A stretch of DNA of 64,000 nucleotides, from positions 620,001 to 684,000 of the forward strand of contig CAWCQU010000002.1 of assembly GCA_963797765.1 (NCBI GenBank), given 5' to 3'. The position numbers were made by a program, and so were the translations under genes. The notes under the pieces are model-generated. The model had not been told where the DNA came from. It searched no databases and was given only the letters and a program-made list of their open reading frames with translations. The stretch is from JBGPTK01 sp963797765 (lineage in GTDB: Bacteria; Acidobacteriota; Terriglobia; Acidiferrales; UBA7541). Shown piece after piece: positions 9,575 to 17,772 of this stretch (within the stretch, counting starts at the first letter, position 1; each line of letters begins with the position of its first letter).

Positions 9575-10870
9575 CTAGTGAATTTCGTTTTTGTAGACCA
9601 CTCCATCCTTCATCACGAATTTCACGCGCTCGAGTTCGGTGATATCCGATAGCGGATCGCCGGAAACGGCGATGATGTCCGCGAACTTTCCTGGCTCGAC
9701 GCTGCCGACCTTGTCACTCCATCGCAGCAATTCGGAAGCGACCGTGGTGGCGGTTTGGATGGCTTGCATCGGCGTCATTCCATAGTCGACGTAATATTTG
9801 AATTCACCTGCCTGGCCAAGGCCGGTCCAGGAAAATCCGCCGGCATCGGTGCCGAAGGCAATTTTCACTCCCTTTTTTAACGCACGGCCGAAAGCGATTT
9901 TTTCCGATTCGACCATGCGGGGCCAATTTCCGCCGCGGCCGGGAGCGACATAGGCACCAACGATAATCGTAGGAACCCAATAAACGCCTTTCTGAACCAT
10001 CTGATCCATTTCTGGTTCAGTGAGGCCGTCGCCATGTTCAATGGTGTCCACGCCCGCGCGCAATGCCGCGGCAACGCCATCGGATCCGATGCAATGGGCG
10101 GCGACGAGCTTTCCGATGCGGTGCGCTTCGTCCACGATGGCGCGGGCTTCGTCGTCGGTGAAATTCACCCAGCTATGCAGCACGCCGTCTGATCCGTAGT
10201 AATAGCGGCGGTCGGAATAATATTTGATCCAATCGGCGCCGTGCGACGCTTGTTCGCGCACAGCCAGCCGCGCGTTCTCCGCGCCGTTCACCACCTGCAC
10301 TCCGTGCGGCATCTCGAGTTCCCAGGAATATCCCTGCAGCGGATACATTCCCGTGGGCGCCATGGCTCGCGTGGCAACCTGCATGCGCGGTCCGGGAACT
10401 TCGCCGCGTTCGATGGCGGTTTTCACATCCACGTCGGCATACATGGCCCCTTCTGTTTCGAGGTCGCGAAGCGTGGTGAATCCATGATCGAGCGCGATGC
10501 GCGCGTTGCGTTCGGCAAGAATTGCGCGGTAGGGGATGGACTCTTTCAGAAGTTGTTCGTCGTAATCTTGCGCCGTAATATCGCCGTTGAGCAGTACGTG
10601 CGTATGCGTATCAATCAGACCGGGAAGCACGGTGGCGTGGGAGAGGTCGATCACTTCGATGCCAGACGGCGCGGCGCCGCCGGGAGTGATGGAAACAATT
10701 TTGCCGCCCTCGACGATGATCAGGGCGTTGGCGATAGGACGATCGCTTTTGCCGTCGATTAATTTTCCGGCGCGAATGGCGATCCGCTTGGGCGGAAGCT
10801 GCGGTGCCTGGGCGAATGAGATTGCGGGAAATAGGAGCCCGAGCAAGAGAAAGGAAATCAGGCGGCGCAT
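9575..10870 (-). CDS. Exported amidohydrolase (imidazolonepropionase-like)
   Basis: 431 residues from ATG 10870 with AAGGAG upstream. The signal peptide ends at SFAQA. The amidohydrolase metal site is clear: HTHVLL for the first two ligands, VAAHCIGSDG and TIEHGDG for later histidines, and FGTDAGGF for the aspartate. The C-terminal GSVEPGKFADIIAVSGDPL closes the beta sandwich typical of this family. It is probably a periplasmic hydrolase of cyclic amides or Xaa-Pro dipeptides; substrate unknown. Confidence 0.9.
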   Translation of the reverse strand: MRRLISFLLLGLLFPAISFAQAPQLPPKRIAIRAGKLIDGKSDRPIANALIIVEGGKIVSITPGGAAPSGIEVIDLSHATVLPGLIDTHTHVLLNGDITAQDYDEQLLKESIPYRAILAERNARIALDHGFTTLRDLETEGAMYADVDVKTAIERGEVPGPRMQVATRAMAPTGMYPLQGYSWELEMPHGVQVVNGAENARLAVREQASHGADWIKYYSDRRYYYGSDGVLHSWVNFTDDEARAIVDEAHRIGKLVAAHCIGSDGVAAALRAGVDTIEHGDGLTEPEMDQMVQKGVYWVPTIIVGAYVAPGRGGNWPRMVESEKIAFGRALKKGVKIAFGTDAGGFSWTGLGQAGEFKYYVDYGMTPMQAIQTATTVASELLRWSDKVGSVEPGKFADIIAVSGDPLSDITELERVKFVMKDGVVYKNEIH

Positions 10871-11140
10871 AAAATTCTCCTTTTTGGGGAAATGCTCGCT
10901 CAGCAAACGCCGGCACGGCGCGCAGTGGCACCGTGCAGGCGCATAAGGATGCCTTATTTTCAAGCGTCTGGCCAGAATCATGCGATTTGAGATTCGGGAT
11001 TTGAAGCGAGGCGAGAAATCAGGAGAACGATGTCGACAGAGATGGACTGAGTCGAATACTATCCCGTCCCTTGCTCGCGGTTTGGACTGCGGGGTAGCTG
11101 GAATGCACGAAGCGGTGCTGATTTTCGGCAGGATAGCTGA

Positions 11141-12031
11141 ATGAAAATTGTAAGCATCGGAGAAGTTTTATGGGATGTGATCGGCTCGGTTGAGCATCTG
11201 GGCGGGGCTCCGTTTAATTTCGCGGCGCATGCCAGAAAACTGGGGCATGAAGTGATGTTCGTAAGCGCCGTGGGAGCGGATGCAAGAGGGGATCGCATTC
11301 TGGAGCGGATGTCGGGGCTGGGACTTTCCACGCGATTTTTGGCGCGGCTGAAGGATTATCCAACGGGGAGTGTAGCGGTAACGCTGGATACGACGGGCCA
11401 GCCGAGTTATGTGATTCACCGGCCGGCTGCTTATGATTTTCCGAGGCTTTCGCCGGAAGATTTGGACGCGATTTTTTCGCCTGCGCCAGATTGGATTTAT
11501 TTTGGCACCCTGCAGCAAATGAGCGCAGTGGCGAAGCAATTGACGATGAAACTGATTGAAGATGGCCGGGGCGTGCGGCGCTTCTACGATATTAATCTTC
11601 GCGTTCATTCCTATGAGTCTTCACTGGTGCGTGAATTGATGTCGCGCGCGACCGTTTTGAAATTGAATGAACAGGAAGTTTTGCAGATTCAGGAGATGTT
11701 CGGCCAAGCAGCGAGTGGTTCACTCGAACAATTCTGCAGAAGTTACGCGAGTGAATTTGGGTGCGAGAGTGTCTGCGTCACACGTGGCGAGGCAGGTTGC
11801 GCGCTGCTGATGAATGGCGAATATTTGCAATCAGCAGGTTATCCGGTCCAGGTCGCCGACGCGGTGGGAGCCGGCGATGCATTCGCGGCGGCCCTGGTGC
11901 ACGGAATCGGCTGCGGTTGGCCCCCCGCGCGAATCGCGGATTTTTCAAATCGAATAGGCGCCCTAGTGGCCAGCCGATCCGGCGCCATTCCAGATTGGAC
12001 GATTCAGGAAGCTTTGGCGCTGAAGAGATAG
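11141..12031 (+). CDS. PfkB-family carbohydrate kinase
   Basis: 296 residues, the normal size. It opens with KIVSIGEVLWDVI and GGAPFNFAAHARKLG, the substrate-binding signature, and carries VADAVGAGDAFAAALVHG, the PfkB ATP/anion-hole motif with the catalytic Asp. It phosphorylates a sugar, most likely fructose or a related ketose, in the cytoplasm. No linked sugar transporter or hydrolase is present, so the substrate cannot be inferred from context. Confidence 0.9.
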   Translation: MKIVSIGEVLWDVIGSVEHLGGAPFNFAAHARKLGHEVMFVSAVGADARGDRILERMSGLGLSTRFLARLKDYPTGSVAVTLDTTGQPSYVIHRPAAYDFPRLSPEDLDAIFSPAPDWIYFGTLQQMSAVAKQLTMKLIEDGRGVRRFYDINLRVHSYESSLVRELMSRATVLKLNEQEVLQIQEMFGQAASGSLEQFCRSYASEFGCESVCVTRGEAGCALLMNGEYLQSAGYPVQVADAVGAGDAFAAALVHGIGCGWPPARIADFSNRIGALVASRSGAIPDWTIQEALALKR

Positions 12032-12072
12032 GGCAGGGAAATGGGCGAATTGGATTTGGACGGAGAACGGTA

Positions 12073-12735
12073 CTAGGGCTTTTGCGTAGTTTGCTCGAAG
12101 GCACTCTTCCGCAAGCTCCGATCAACAATCATTACTACTTCGCCTGAGGGTCGCTCGTAAAGCTTTCGCCCAGCCGAAAGAATCTCTTTGCTTGAAACGC
12201 CTAGGTTTTCACAGACAAACGGCGATTTCGGATCAGGTCCCGCGCTAATAACCGCGACGCGACCTCTTTCAGCCAACAAGCAGAAAGGATGGCCCCACGC
12301 GTCGGTCTTCTGTTCAGTTCTCACAGATGTGATCCCCAGACTGTCTGGAGGCAACTTGGCTGACGAGGGCATCTGGAGTAGGGCATCTGCAACAGCCGAG
12401 GCGTTCAATGCTGTCTGCAACAAGTCGCCGTACTTTTTGAACTTCGCCGGGTCTCTTCGGTAAGCTGCTAGAAGTGTCTTACCTTTTTCAATTCCGTTCG
12501 AACCAGCCGGCATCTGCTGTTCGCTCGGCACAAGAGCGCCATGTTCGAATAGTGATTCACCCGCAATTCCCTTCAGAGCGGTGCCCAAGTCCTGTGCGTC
12601 TTTCTGGAATTCCGGGCCGAGAGCATTGTTCAAGCTACGGTTGAGGCTGTAGTCCGCAAGGGCGTAAAGCACGACTATGCCAAGGGTCACTCCAAGCAAG
12701 ACCCGCATCACGATTCTGAGCTTGTTTAGGCTCAT
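12073..12735 (-). CDS. Membrane-anchored protein with pseudopilin-like C-terminus
   Basis: 220 residues. One N-terminal membrane segment (about residues 7-27) is followed by a periplasmic helical domain. Near the C-terminus, TDAWGHPFCLL and ISAGPDPKSPF resemble the DPWG...GxDG pattern of type II secretion major pseudopilins. The N-terminus is not a prepilin peptidase site, so this is not a pseudopilin. Function unknown. It is convergent with the PfkB gene. Confidence 0.75.
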   Translation of the reverse strand: MSLNKLRIVMRVLLGVTLGIVVLYALADYSLNRSLNNALGPEFQKDAQDLGTALKGIAGESLFEHGALVPSEQQMPAGSNGIEKGKTLLAAYRRDPAKFKKYGDLLQTALNASAVADALLQMPSSAKLPPDSLGITSVRTEQKTDAWGHPFCLLAERGRVAVISAGPDPKSPFVCENLGVSSKEILSAGRKLYERPSGEVVMIVDRSLRKSAFEQTTQKP

Positions 12736-12818
12736 TTCACGATCCCCAATGGTGGCGGAATTTTGTCACGGATCGATCGCGATTGCCAGTCACCAATCGG
12801 TGGATGAGACACCTCAAC

Positions 12819-12941
12819 TCACTCGTGCGGAGGAGTGCGGTTGCTGTTGTGCTCGAAAATGCGCTTGATCAGGTTTTCGGTGTGGCCGATGTAAAAGCGA
12901 CCGGTGGATTGGCTGCGCAGAATGTATACGTGGAAGGGCAT
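12819..12941 (-). pseudogene. Truncated GIY-YIG endonuclease-like gene
   Basis: A 40-codon frame starts MPFHVYILRSQSTGRFYIG and continues HTENLIKRIFEHN before a stop. This is the N-terminal half of a UPF0213-type GIY-YIG domain (VYIL...FYIG), normally about 80-100 residues. The part carrying the catalytic Glu is absent. It lies 12 bp from the 3' end of tRNA-Ile on the same strand. Confidence 0.75.
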
Positions 12942-12953
12942 TCTTTTCTGAAA

Positions 12954-13030
12954 TGGTGGGCCTGGGTGGACTTGAACCACCGACCTCGCCCTTATCAGGG
13001 GCGCGCTCTAGCCACCTGAGCTACAGGCCC
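12954..13030 (-). tRNA. tRNA-Ile (GAT)
   Basis: The minus strand folds as a full cloverleaf. The acceptor GGGCCTG pairs with CAGGCCC. The D arm is GCTC/GAGC, the anticodon stem CGCCC/GGGCG with loop CTGATAA (anticodon GAT), and the T arm GGTGG TTCAAGT CCACC. The 3' CCA is encoded (12954-12956). This isoacceptor usually lies in the 16S-23S spacer; here it is solitary. Confidence 0.97.
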
Positions 13031-13065
13031 TTCCCTTACCACTTACTACAAATCAAACCGTCAGG

Positions 13066-13093
13066 ATTTTAGCACGGGCTAAAGGCCCAACAA
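13066..13093 (-). promoter_or_regulatory. Candidate promoter for tRNA-Ile
   Basis: On the minus strand, TTGTTG (13093-13088), a 16-bp spacer and TAAAAT (13071-13066). Transcription would start some 25-30 nt before the tRNA, a plausible distance for a solitary tRNA unit. Confidence 0.5.
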
Positions 13094-13154
13094 GGTGGGG
13101 ATGATGGTACGTGTGGCCAAGCGGGATTGCACATCGTGGGGCTGAAATGAGTCG

Positions 13155-14270
13155 TCAGCCGCGCGTGCGCTCGAATTCGCGCAGGAAGCTAACCAGGTCC
13201 TGGACGGCTTCCAGCGTGACGGCGTTGTAGAGTGAGACGCGCATGCCGCCGACCGAACGGTGGCCTGCCAAACCTACGAGTCCCGCCGCGGCGGATTCCT
13301 GCACGAATTGCTTTTCGATCGCTTCGTTTCCTCCGGCCACGCGAAACACCACGTTCATTCGCGAACGGGAAGATTGTTCAACCGGGCTGGAATAGTAGTT
13401 GCTCGAGTCCAGCGCGTCGTACAATAGCTTTGATTTTTGTTCGTTGCGCTTCTGGATCGCCGCGAGCCCACCTTCCGTCTCCACCCATTCCATTACCAGG
13501 CCGAGGATGTAAACCGCAAATGTGGGCGGAGTGTGATAGAGCGAACGCTCCTGAATGTGCGTGCGATATTGCAGCAGCGTTGGAAGATTTTTGTCGGCAC
13601 GCTCGGCCAGATCGCGGCGGATAATCACCACGGTGGCTCCGGAAGGGCCGAGATTTTTCTGCGCGCCGGCGAAAATCAATCCGAAGCGGCGCACGTCGAT
13701 CGATCGCGAGAGAATATCGGAAGACATATCCGCCACCAGCGGCACATCGCCGGTCACCGGAAGCGTCTGCCACTGCGTGCCTTCGATGGTATTGTTCGTG
13801 GCCATATGCACGTAGGAGGCGAAGGAATCGAACGCGATTTCGTCGAGGCGGGGGATTCGCGTGAATTTTTCGGCCTCTGTGCTGGCCGCCAGCCGGCAGA
13901 TCGCGCTCTTCTTCAATTCCGTGATGGCTTTTTTCGTCCACATGCCCGTGTGAAGCACATCCACGGATTTTCCCGGCGGGCAAAGATTCATCGGCGCCAT
14001 GGTGAATTGCAGGCTGCCGCCGCCCTGCATAAAAATCACCGCATAATCTTCCGGAATCGATAGATGCCGCCTCAGCCCTTGCTCGGCGCGCGATTGGATT
14101 TCTTCGTACTCCGCGGACCGGTGGCTCATCTCCATCACCGACATTCCCGTGCCGCGATAATCGAGCAATTCTTCGCGAATGCGCTCCAGCACGGGAAGCG
14201 GAAGCGGGCCGGGACCGGCGTTAAAATTAGCGGCTCGTCTGGTGACATGTCGTAGGGTGGAAGAAGACAT
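13155..14270 (-). CDS. serC: Phosphoserine aminotransferase SerC
   Basis: 371 residues from ATG 14270. It converts 3-phosphohydroxypyruvate and glutamate to phosphoserine in serine synthesis; the enzyme also serves pyridoxal phosphate synthesis in some bacteria. Family motifs are NFNAGPGPLP at the start, MEMSHRSAEYEEI, FMQGGGSLQF, VADMSSDILS and FAGAQKNLGPSG, whose Lys binds pyridoxal phosphate. The C-terminal GHRSVGGMRVSLYNA is also typical. No other serine gene is adjacent. An upstream frame to 14672 lacks homology and is not used. Confidence 0.96.
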   Translation of the reverse strand: MSSSTLRHVTRRAANFNAGPGPLPLPVLERIREELLDYRGTGMSVMEMSHRSAEYEEIQSRAEQGLRRHLSIPEDYAVIFMQGGGSLQFTMAPMNLCPPGKSVDVLHTGMWTKKAITELKKSAICRLAASTEAEKFTRIPRLDEIAFDSFASYVHMATNNTIEGTQWQTLPVTGDVPLVADMSSDILSRSIDVRRFGLIFAGAQKNLGPSGATVVIIRRDLAERADKNLPTLLQYRTHIQERSLYHTPPTFAVYILGLVMEWVETEGGLAAIQKRNEQKSKLLYDALDSSNYYSSPVEQSSRSRMNVVFRVAGGNEAIEKQFVQESAAAGLVGLAGHRSVGGMRVSLYNAVTLEAVQDLVSFLREFERTRG

Positions 14271-14486
14271 TGCGGATAGTTCCTTCTCTCTAAAATTTCT
14301 GGCTGGCCGAATGCACGGCCGGCCAGGACCTGCATGAATCAGGTTAGCAGAAACCTTGCCTGGCGGCGCGGGGCGGCGGCTGGGCAATTTCCAAGATTTC
14401 AATTCCACAGAAAAACTGAACCTTTGCCGTAAATGGGCCATCATAAAGAGTTGAGCCTGCCTCCGGCCCCGGGCGGGAGGAAACCA

Positions 14487-15428
14487 ATGGCGATGAAGAT
14501 CTTTCTGGCTGGCGGGACGGGCGTGATCGGGCAGGCGAGCCAGCGCCCCTTGGTGGAGGCAGGCCACACGGTGCGGTCGACAGCTCGCGGGAAGGAGAAA
14601 GCCGAGTTGGTTCGCGGAATGGGCGGCGAGCCTGTGGATGTTGATTTGTACGACCTGAAAGCAGTGCGGCAAGCTGTCGCGGGCTCGGATGCGCTGATCC
14701 GGTTGACGACGAAAATCGGCTCGCTCACGAAAATTTCGAGCGCGAGAGCTTGGGAGGAGACGAACCGTCTGCGAACCGTTGGCGCGAGAATACTAGTGGA
14801 TGCCGCCATTGCCGAAAGGTTGAAGATTTATATTCACGAGTCCGTCACATTCGTCTATCAGGATGGCGGAGCACAATGGCTTACCGAAGATGCGCCCACC
14901 GACGATTCGGCATCGCCAATCATGCGCGCGGCCCTGGAAGGGGAGAAGGAGGCGGAGCGGTTTTCACAATCGGGTGGCCGGGGAATCGTTTTGCGCTTCG
15001 CAGGTTTTTATGGCGCGGGAGCGCCTTCGACATTGGAAATGATCAAAATGGCGAAGCGGCGATTAATGTTTCAGATCGGCGAAGGCGCGAATTATTTCTC
15101 TTCTGTCTACTTGCCCGATGCCGGGCGGGCGGTGGCCGCGGCGCTTTCGGCCGCTGCTGGAATATATAATGTTTGTGATGACAATCCAGTTCCTTTCGCG
15201 GAATATGTTCGCATTCTCGCCTCCGCCGTGGACGCGCCAAAACCGCGCCATCTTCCCGGCTTCCTCGGCAAATGGATTTTCGGAGATGTGTGGAAATACT
15301 TTTCCCGCTCGCAGAGGATTTCGAATACCAAGTTGAAGCAACTCTCGGATTGGAAGCCTGTGTTAAAAAGCGTTGCCGAGGGCTGGCCATTGATCGCCCG
15401 GGAGCTTGCCGCTACTCAGCGCTCTTAG
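14487..15428 (+). CDS. NAD(P)-dependent epimerase/dehydratase (atypical SDR)
   Basis: 313 residues from ATG 14487, preceded by GGGAGGAAACC. The nucleotide-binding motif GGTGVIG is at the N-terminus, followed by an extended-SDR fold with HESVTFVYQDGG and VLRFAGFYGAG. The canonical YxxxK is not evident, so it may be an atypical SDR. Cofactor is probably NADP, given the TARGKEK segment after the second strand. Substrate unknown; it stands alone. Confidence 0.85.
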   Translation: MAMKIFLAGGTGVIGQASQRPLVEAGHTVRSTARGKEKAELVRGMGGEPVDVDLYDLKAVRQAVAGSDALIRLTTKIGSLTKISSARAWEETNRLRTVGARILVDAAIAERLKIYIHESVTFVYQDGGAQWLTEDAPTDDSASPIMRAALEGEKEAERFSQSGGRGIVLRFAGFYGAGAPSTLEMIKMAKRRLMFQIGEGANYFSSVYLPDAGRAVAAALSAAAGIYNVCDDNPVPFAEYVRILASAVDAPKPRHLPGFLGKWIFGDVWKYFSRSQRISNTKLKQLSDWKPVLKSVAEGWPLIARELAATQRS

Positions 15429-15504
15429 TGCGGAACCAATCTTCCAGTGTTTGAGTCTGGAAACGGCGGCGCGCCTTCGCCCATTTCCTTCCGGATATCC
15501 GGTC

Positions 15505-15510
15505 TATAAT
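15505..15510 (+). promoter_or_regulatory. -10 element (TATAAT) before the SulP gene
   Basis: A perfect TATAAT lies 46 bp before the SulP start codon. No good -35 is found at 16-18 bp, so the promoter may depend on an activator. Confidence 0.4.
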
Positions 15511-15555
15511 GAAGAGTAGCGAAGCGAGCCGTCCCTTCCAGGAACGAACAGAAAA

Positions 15556-17295
15556 ATGATCAGCAAGTATTGGCTTCCAAAATCAGTTCTGTGCCTGAAG
15601 GATTATAACCGGCACAAGTTTTTCTCCGACGTAGTGGCGGGAATCACCGTGGGACTGGTGGCTCTGCCGCTGGCCATGGCGTTTGCGATTGCTTCGGGAG
15701 TTCCGCCGCAGTCGGGCCTCTATTGCGCCATCGTAGCGGGATTTCTGATCTCCGCGCTGGGCGGATCGAGCACGCAGATCGGAGGCCCGACGGGGGCATT
15801 CGTCGTCGTGGTCTTCGGAATCGTCGTCCGGTATGGCATGGACGGCTTGTTCATGTGCACGCTGATGGCGGGCGTGCTGCTGGTTGTCCTGGGAGCCACC
15901 GGCCTGGGCACGGCGGTCAAATATATTCCTCGCCCGGTGGTGATTGGATTCACCAACGGCATCGCTGTGATCATCGCCAGCACGCAGATCAAGGATTTCT
16001 TCGGGATCAAGGTCGATAAAGTTCCTGGCGAGTTTCTGGCGCGCATCGAAGCGCTCGTCCGCAACTTCCGCACGTTTTCACCGCTGGAAACGAGCATCGG
16101 AGTTGTGGCGCTTGCGCTGATTCTGGTGTTTGCCCGCTATGTAAAAAGAGTGCCGGGATACATCGTGGCTCTTTTCGCGGGCACGGCACTGGTGATGATC
16201 TTGAAGTTACCGGTGGAAACAATCGGAACGCGGTTTGGAGGGATTCCCTCGGGACTGCCCAGCATCAAGATTCCGCAATTCCACGTAAACCTGTTGCTGC
16301 CGCTCATTTCACCAGCGATTACAGTGGCGATGTTGGGTGCGATTGAATCGTTGATGTCGGCAGTGGTCTCTGACCGGATGAGCGGAGACAAGCACAATCC
16401 CAACGTCGAACTGATCGGGCAGGGCGTCGCCAACATTTTTTCGCCTCTGTTCGGCGGTCTGCCGGCAACCGGCGCGATCGCGCGGACGGCAACCAACATC
16501 CGGTCGGGCGCGAAAACTCCCGTGGCGGGCATGGTGCATGCGGTGACGCTGCTGGCAATCGTGATGTTTGCCGCGCCCCTGGCTCGATTCATTCCTTTGT
16601 CGGTGCTGGCCGCGATTCTTCTGGTGGTTTCGTACAACATGGGAGAGTGGCAAGAAATCCCGGAGCTATTGAAGCTGCCACACCTGGAAGTGTGGACCTG
16701 GCTGATTACATTTCTATTGACGGTGTTCGCGGATCTGACCGTAGCCGTGGAAGTGGGAATGATTTTGGCCGCGCTGGTTTTTATTCGCAAAGTGACGGCG
16801 ACCACCACCGTCTCCCAAGTGACGGAAGAATACGTGCGAGACGGTTACGCTCACATTCTGCAGCACAAGGAAATTCCTCCCTACACCACCATCTTCCGCA
16901 TTCATGGGCCGTTTTTGTTCGGAGCGACCGATAAAATTTCTGAGATCACTTCGCGCCTGGCGGAGTTGCCGCCGATCGTCATTTTGCGGCTTCGCAACAT
17001 GACCGCTCTCGATTCCACCGGACTTCAGGCCTTGGAAGCGCTGGCGGATAGCGTGCATGCATCGGGCCGCGGATTGATTCTTTGCGGTGCGCGAGAGCAG
17101 CCCTCCCGGCTGATGCATCAATCCGAATTCGAGGAGCACGTGGGAGCCGGCAATATCTGCTCGAGCATCGCGGAAGCGCTGAATCGCGCCAAGACTATTT
17201 TCCCCCTCGTGGAGCAGCACGAGGCCTGGACCAGTTGGGGAAGGCGAAGCTCGGACGCCAATGAACTGGTGAACGAACTGCCGCGGGAAACTTAA
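15556..17295 (+). CDS. SulP-family anion transporter with STAS domain
   Basis: 579 residues. It begins LKDYNRHKFFSDVVAGITVGLVALPLAMA, the SulP signature region, followed by 10-12 membrane segments. Residues about 440-555 form a cytoplasmic STAS domain (IVILRLRNMTALDSTGLQALEAL, with the conserved DSTG loop). It imports sulfate or bicarbonate with a cation. No cysteine or sulfur genes, and no carbonic anhydrase, are next to it, so the anion is undecided. Confidence 0.93.
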   Translation: MISKYWLPKSVLCLKDYNRHKFFSDVVAGITVGLVALPLAMAFAIASGVPPQSGLYCAIVAGFLISALGGSSTQIGGPTGAFVVVVFGIVVRYGMDGLFMCTLMAGVLLVVLGATGLGTAVKYIPRPVVIGFTNGIAVIIASTQIKDFFGIKVDKVPGEFLARIEALVRNFRTFSPLETSIGVVALALILVFARYVKRVPGYIVALFAGTALVMILKLPVETIGTRFGGIPSGLPSIKIPQFHVNLLLPLISPAITVAMLGAIESLMSAVVSDRMSGDKHNPNVELIGQGVANIFSPLFGGLPATGAIARTATNIRSGAKTPVAGMVHAVTLLAIVMFAAPLARFIPLSVLAAILLVVSYNMGEWQEIPELLKLPHLEVWTWLITFLLTVFADLTVAVEVGMILAALVFIRKVTATTTVSQVTEEYVRDGYAHILQHKEIPPYTTIFRIHGPFLFGATDKISEITSRLAELPPIVILRLRNMTALDSTGLQALEALADSVHASGRGLILCGAREQPSRLMHQSEFEEHVGAGNICSSIAEALNRAKTIFPLVEQHEAWTSWGRRSSDANELVNELPRET

Positions 17296-17371
17296 GGGCT
17301 GACGGCGTGCCAGAGGGGACGGTTCCCGTCACGGCCGGATTCCCCAATCTTGGATGCGCCCCTGGAGAAAA

Positions 17372-17749
17372 TCAGGCGAGCGCGATCAGTTCGATTTCCA
17401 CGCGCACGTCTTTTGGCAGGCGCGAGACCTCCACCGTGGCGCGCGCCGGCGCGCCGGCCGGAAAATACCGCGCATACACTTCATTCATCGCGGCAAATTC
17501 ACCCATATCCTTCAGGTAAACCGTGGTCTTCACGGCTTTTTCGAACGAGGAGCCGGCAGCCTCAACGATTCCCTTCAGATTCTTCATGACGCGATCGGTT
17601 TGTTGCGCCACGTCTCCTTCGATAATCTGGCCGGTGGCGGGATCGAGTGCGATCTGTCCGGAGACGAAGATAAAACCATTGGCGCGAATCGCCTGGGAAT
17701 AAGGGCCGATTGCTTTGGGTCCGTGCGGCGTCGAAATGACGTCTTTCAC
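17372..17749 (-). CDS. ridA: RidA (YjgF/YER057c) family enamine/imine deaminase
   Basis: 125 residues from a GTG start with AAGGAGG six bases upstream. It hydrolyses reactive 2-aminoacrylate-type enamines released by pyridoxal enzymes. Motifs: AIGPYSQAI, FVSGQIALDPATG, the central TTVYLKDM, and the C-terminal PARATVEVSRLPKDVRVEIE containing the substrate-binding Arg and Glu. It is 23 bp downstream of the M1-like lipoprotein gene on the same strand. Confidence 0.95.
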   Translation of the reverse strand: MKDVISTPHGPKAIGPYSQAIRANGFIFVSGQIALDPATGQIIEGDVAQQTDRVMKNLKGIVEAAGSSFEKAVKTTVYLKDMGEFAAMNEVYARYFPAGAPARATVEVSRLPKDVRVEIELIALA

Positions 17750-17772
17750 AATTCCTCCTTGGATCTTCTATT

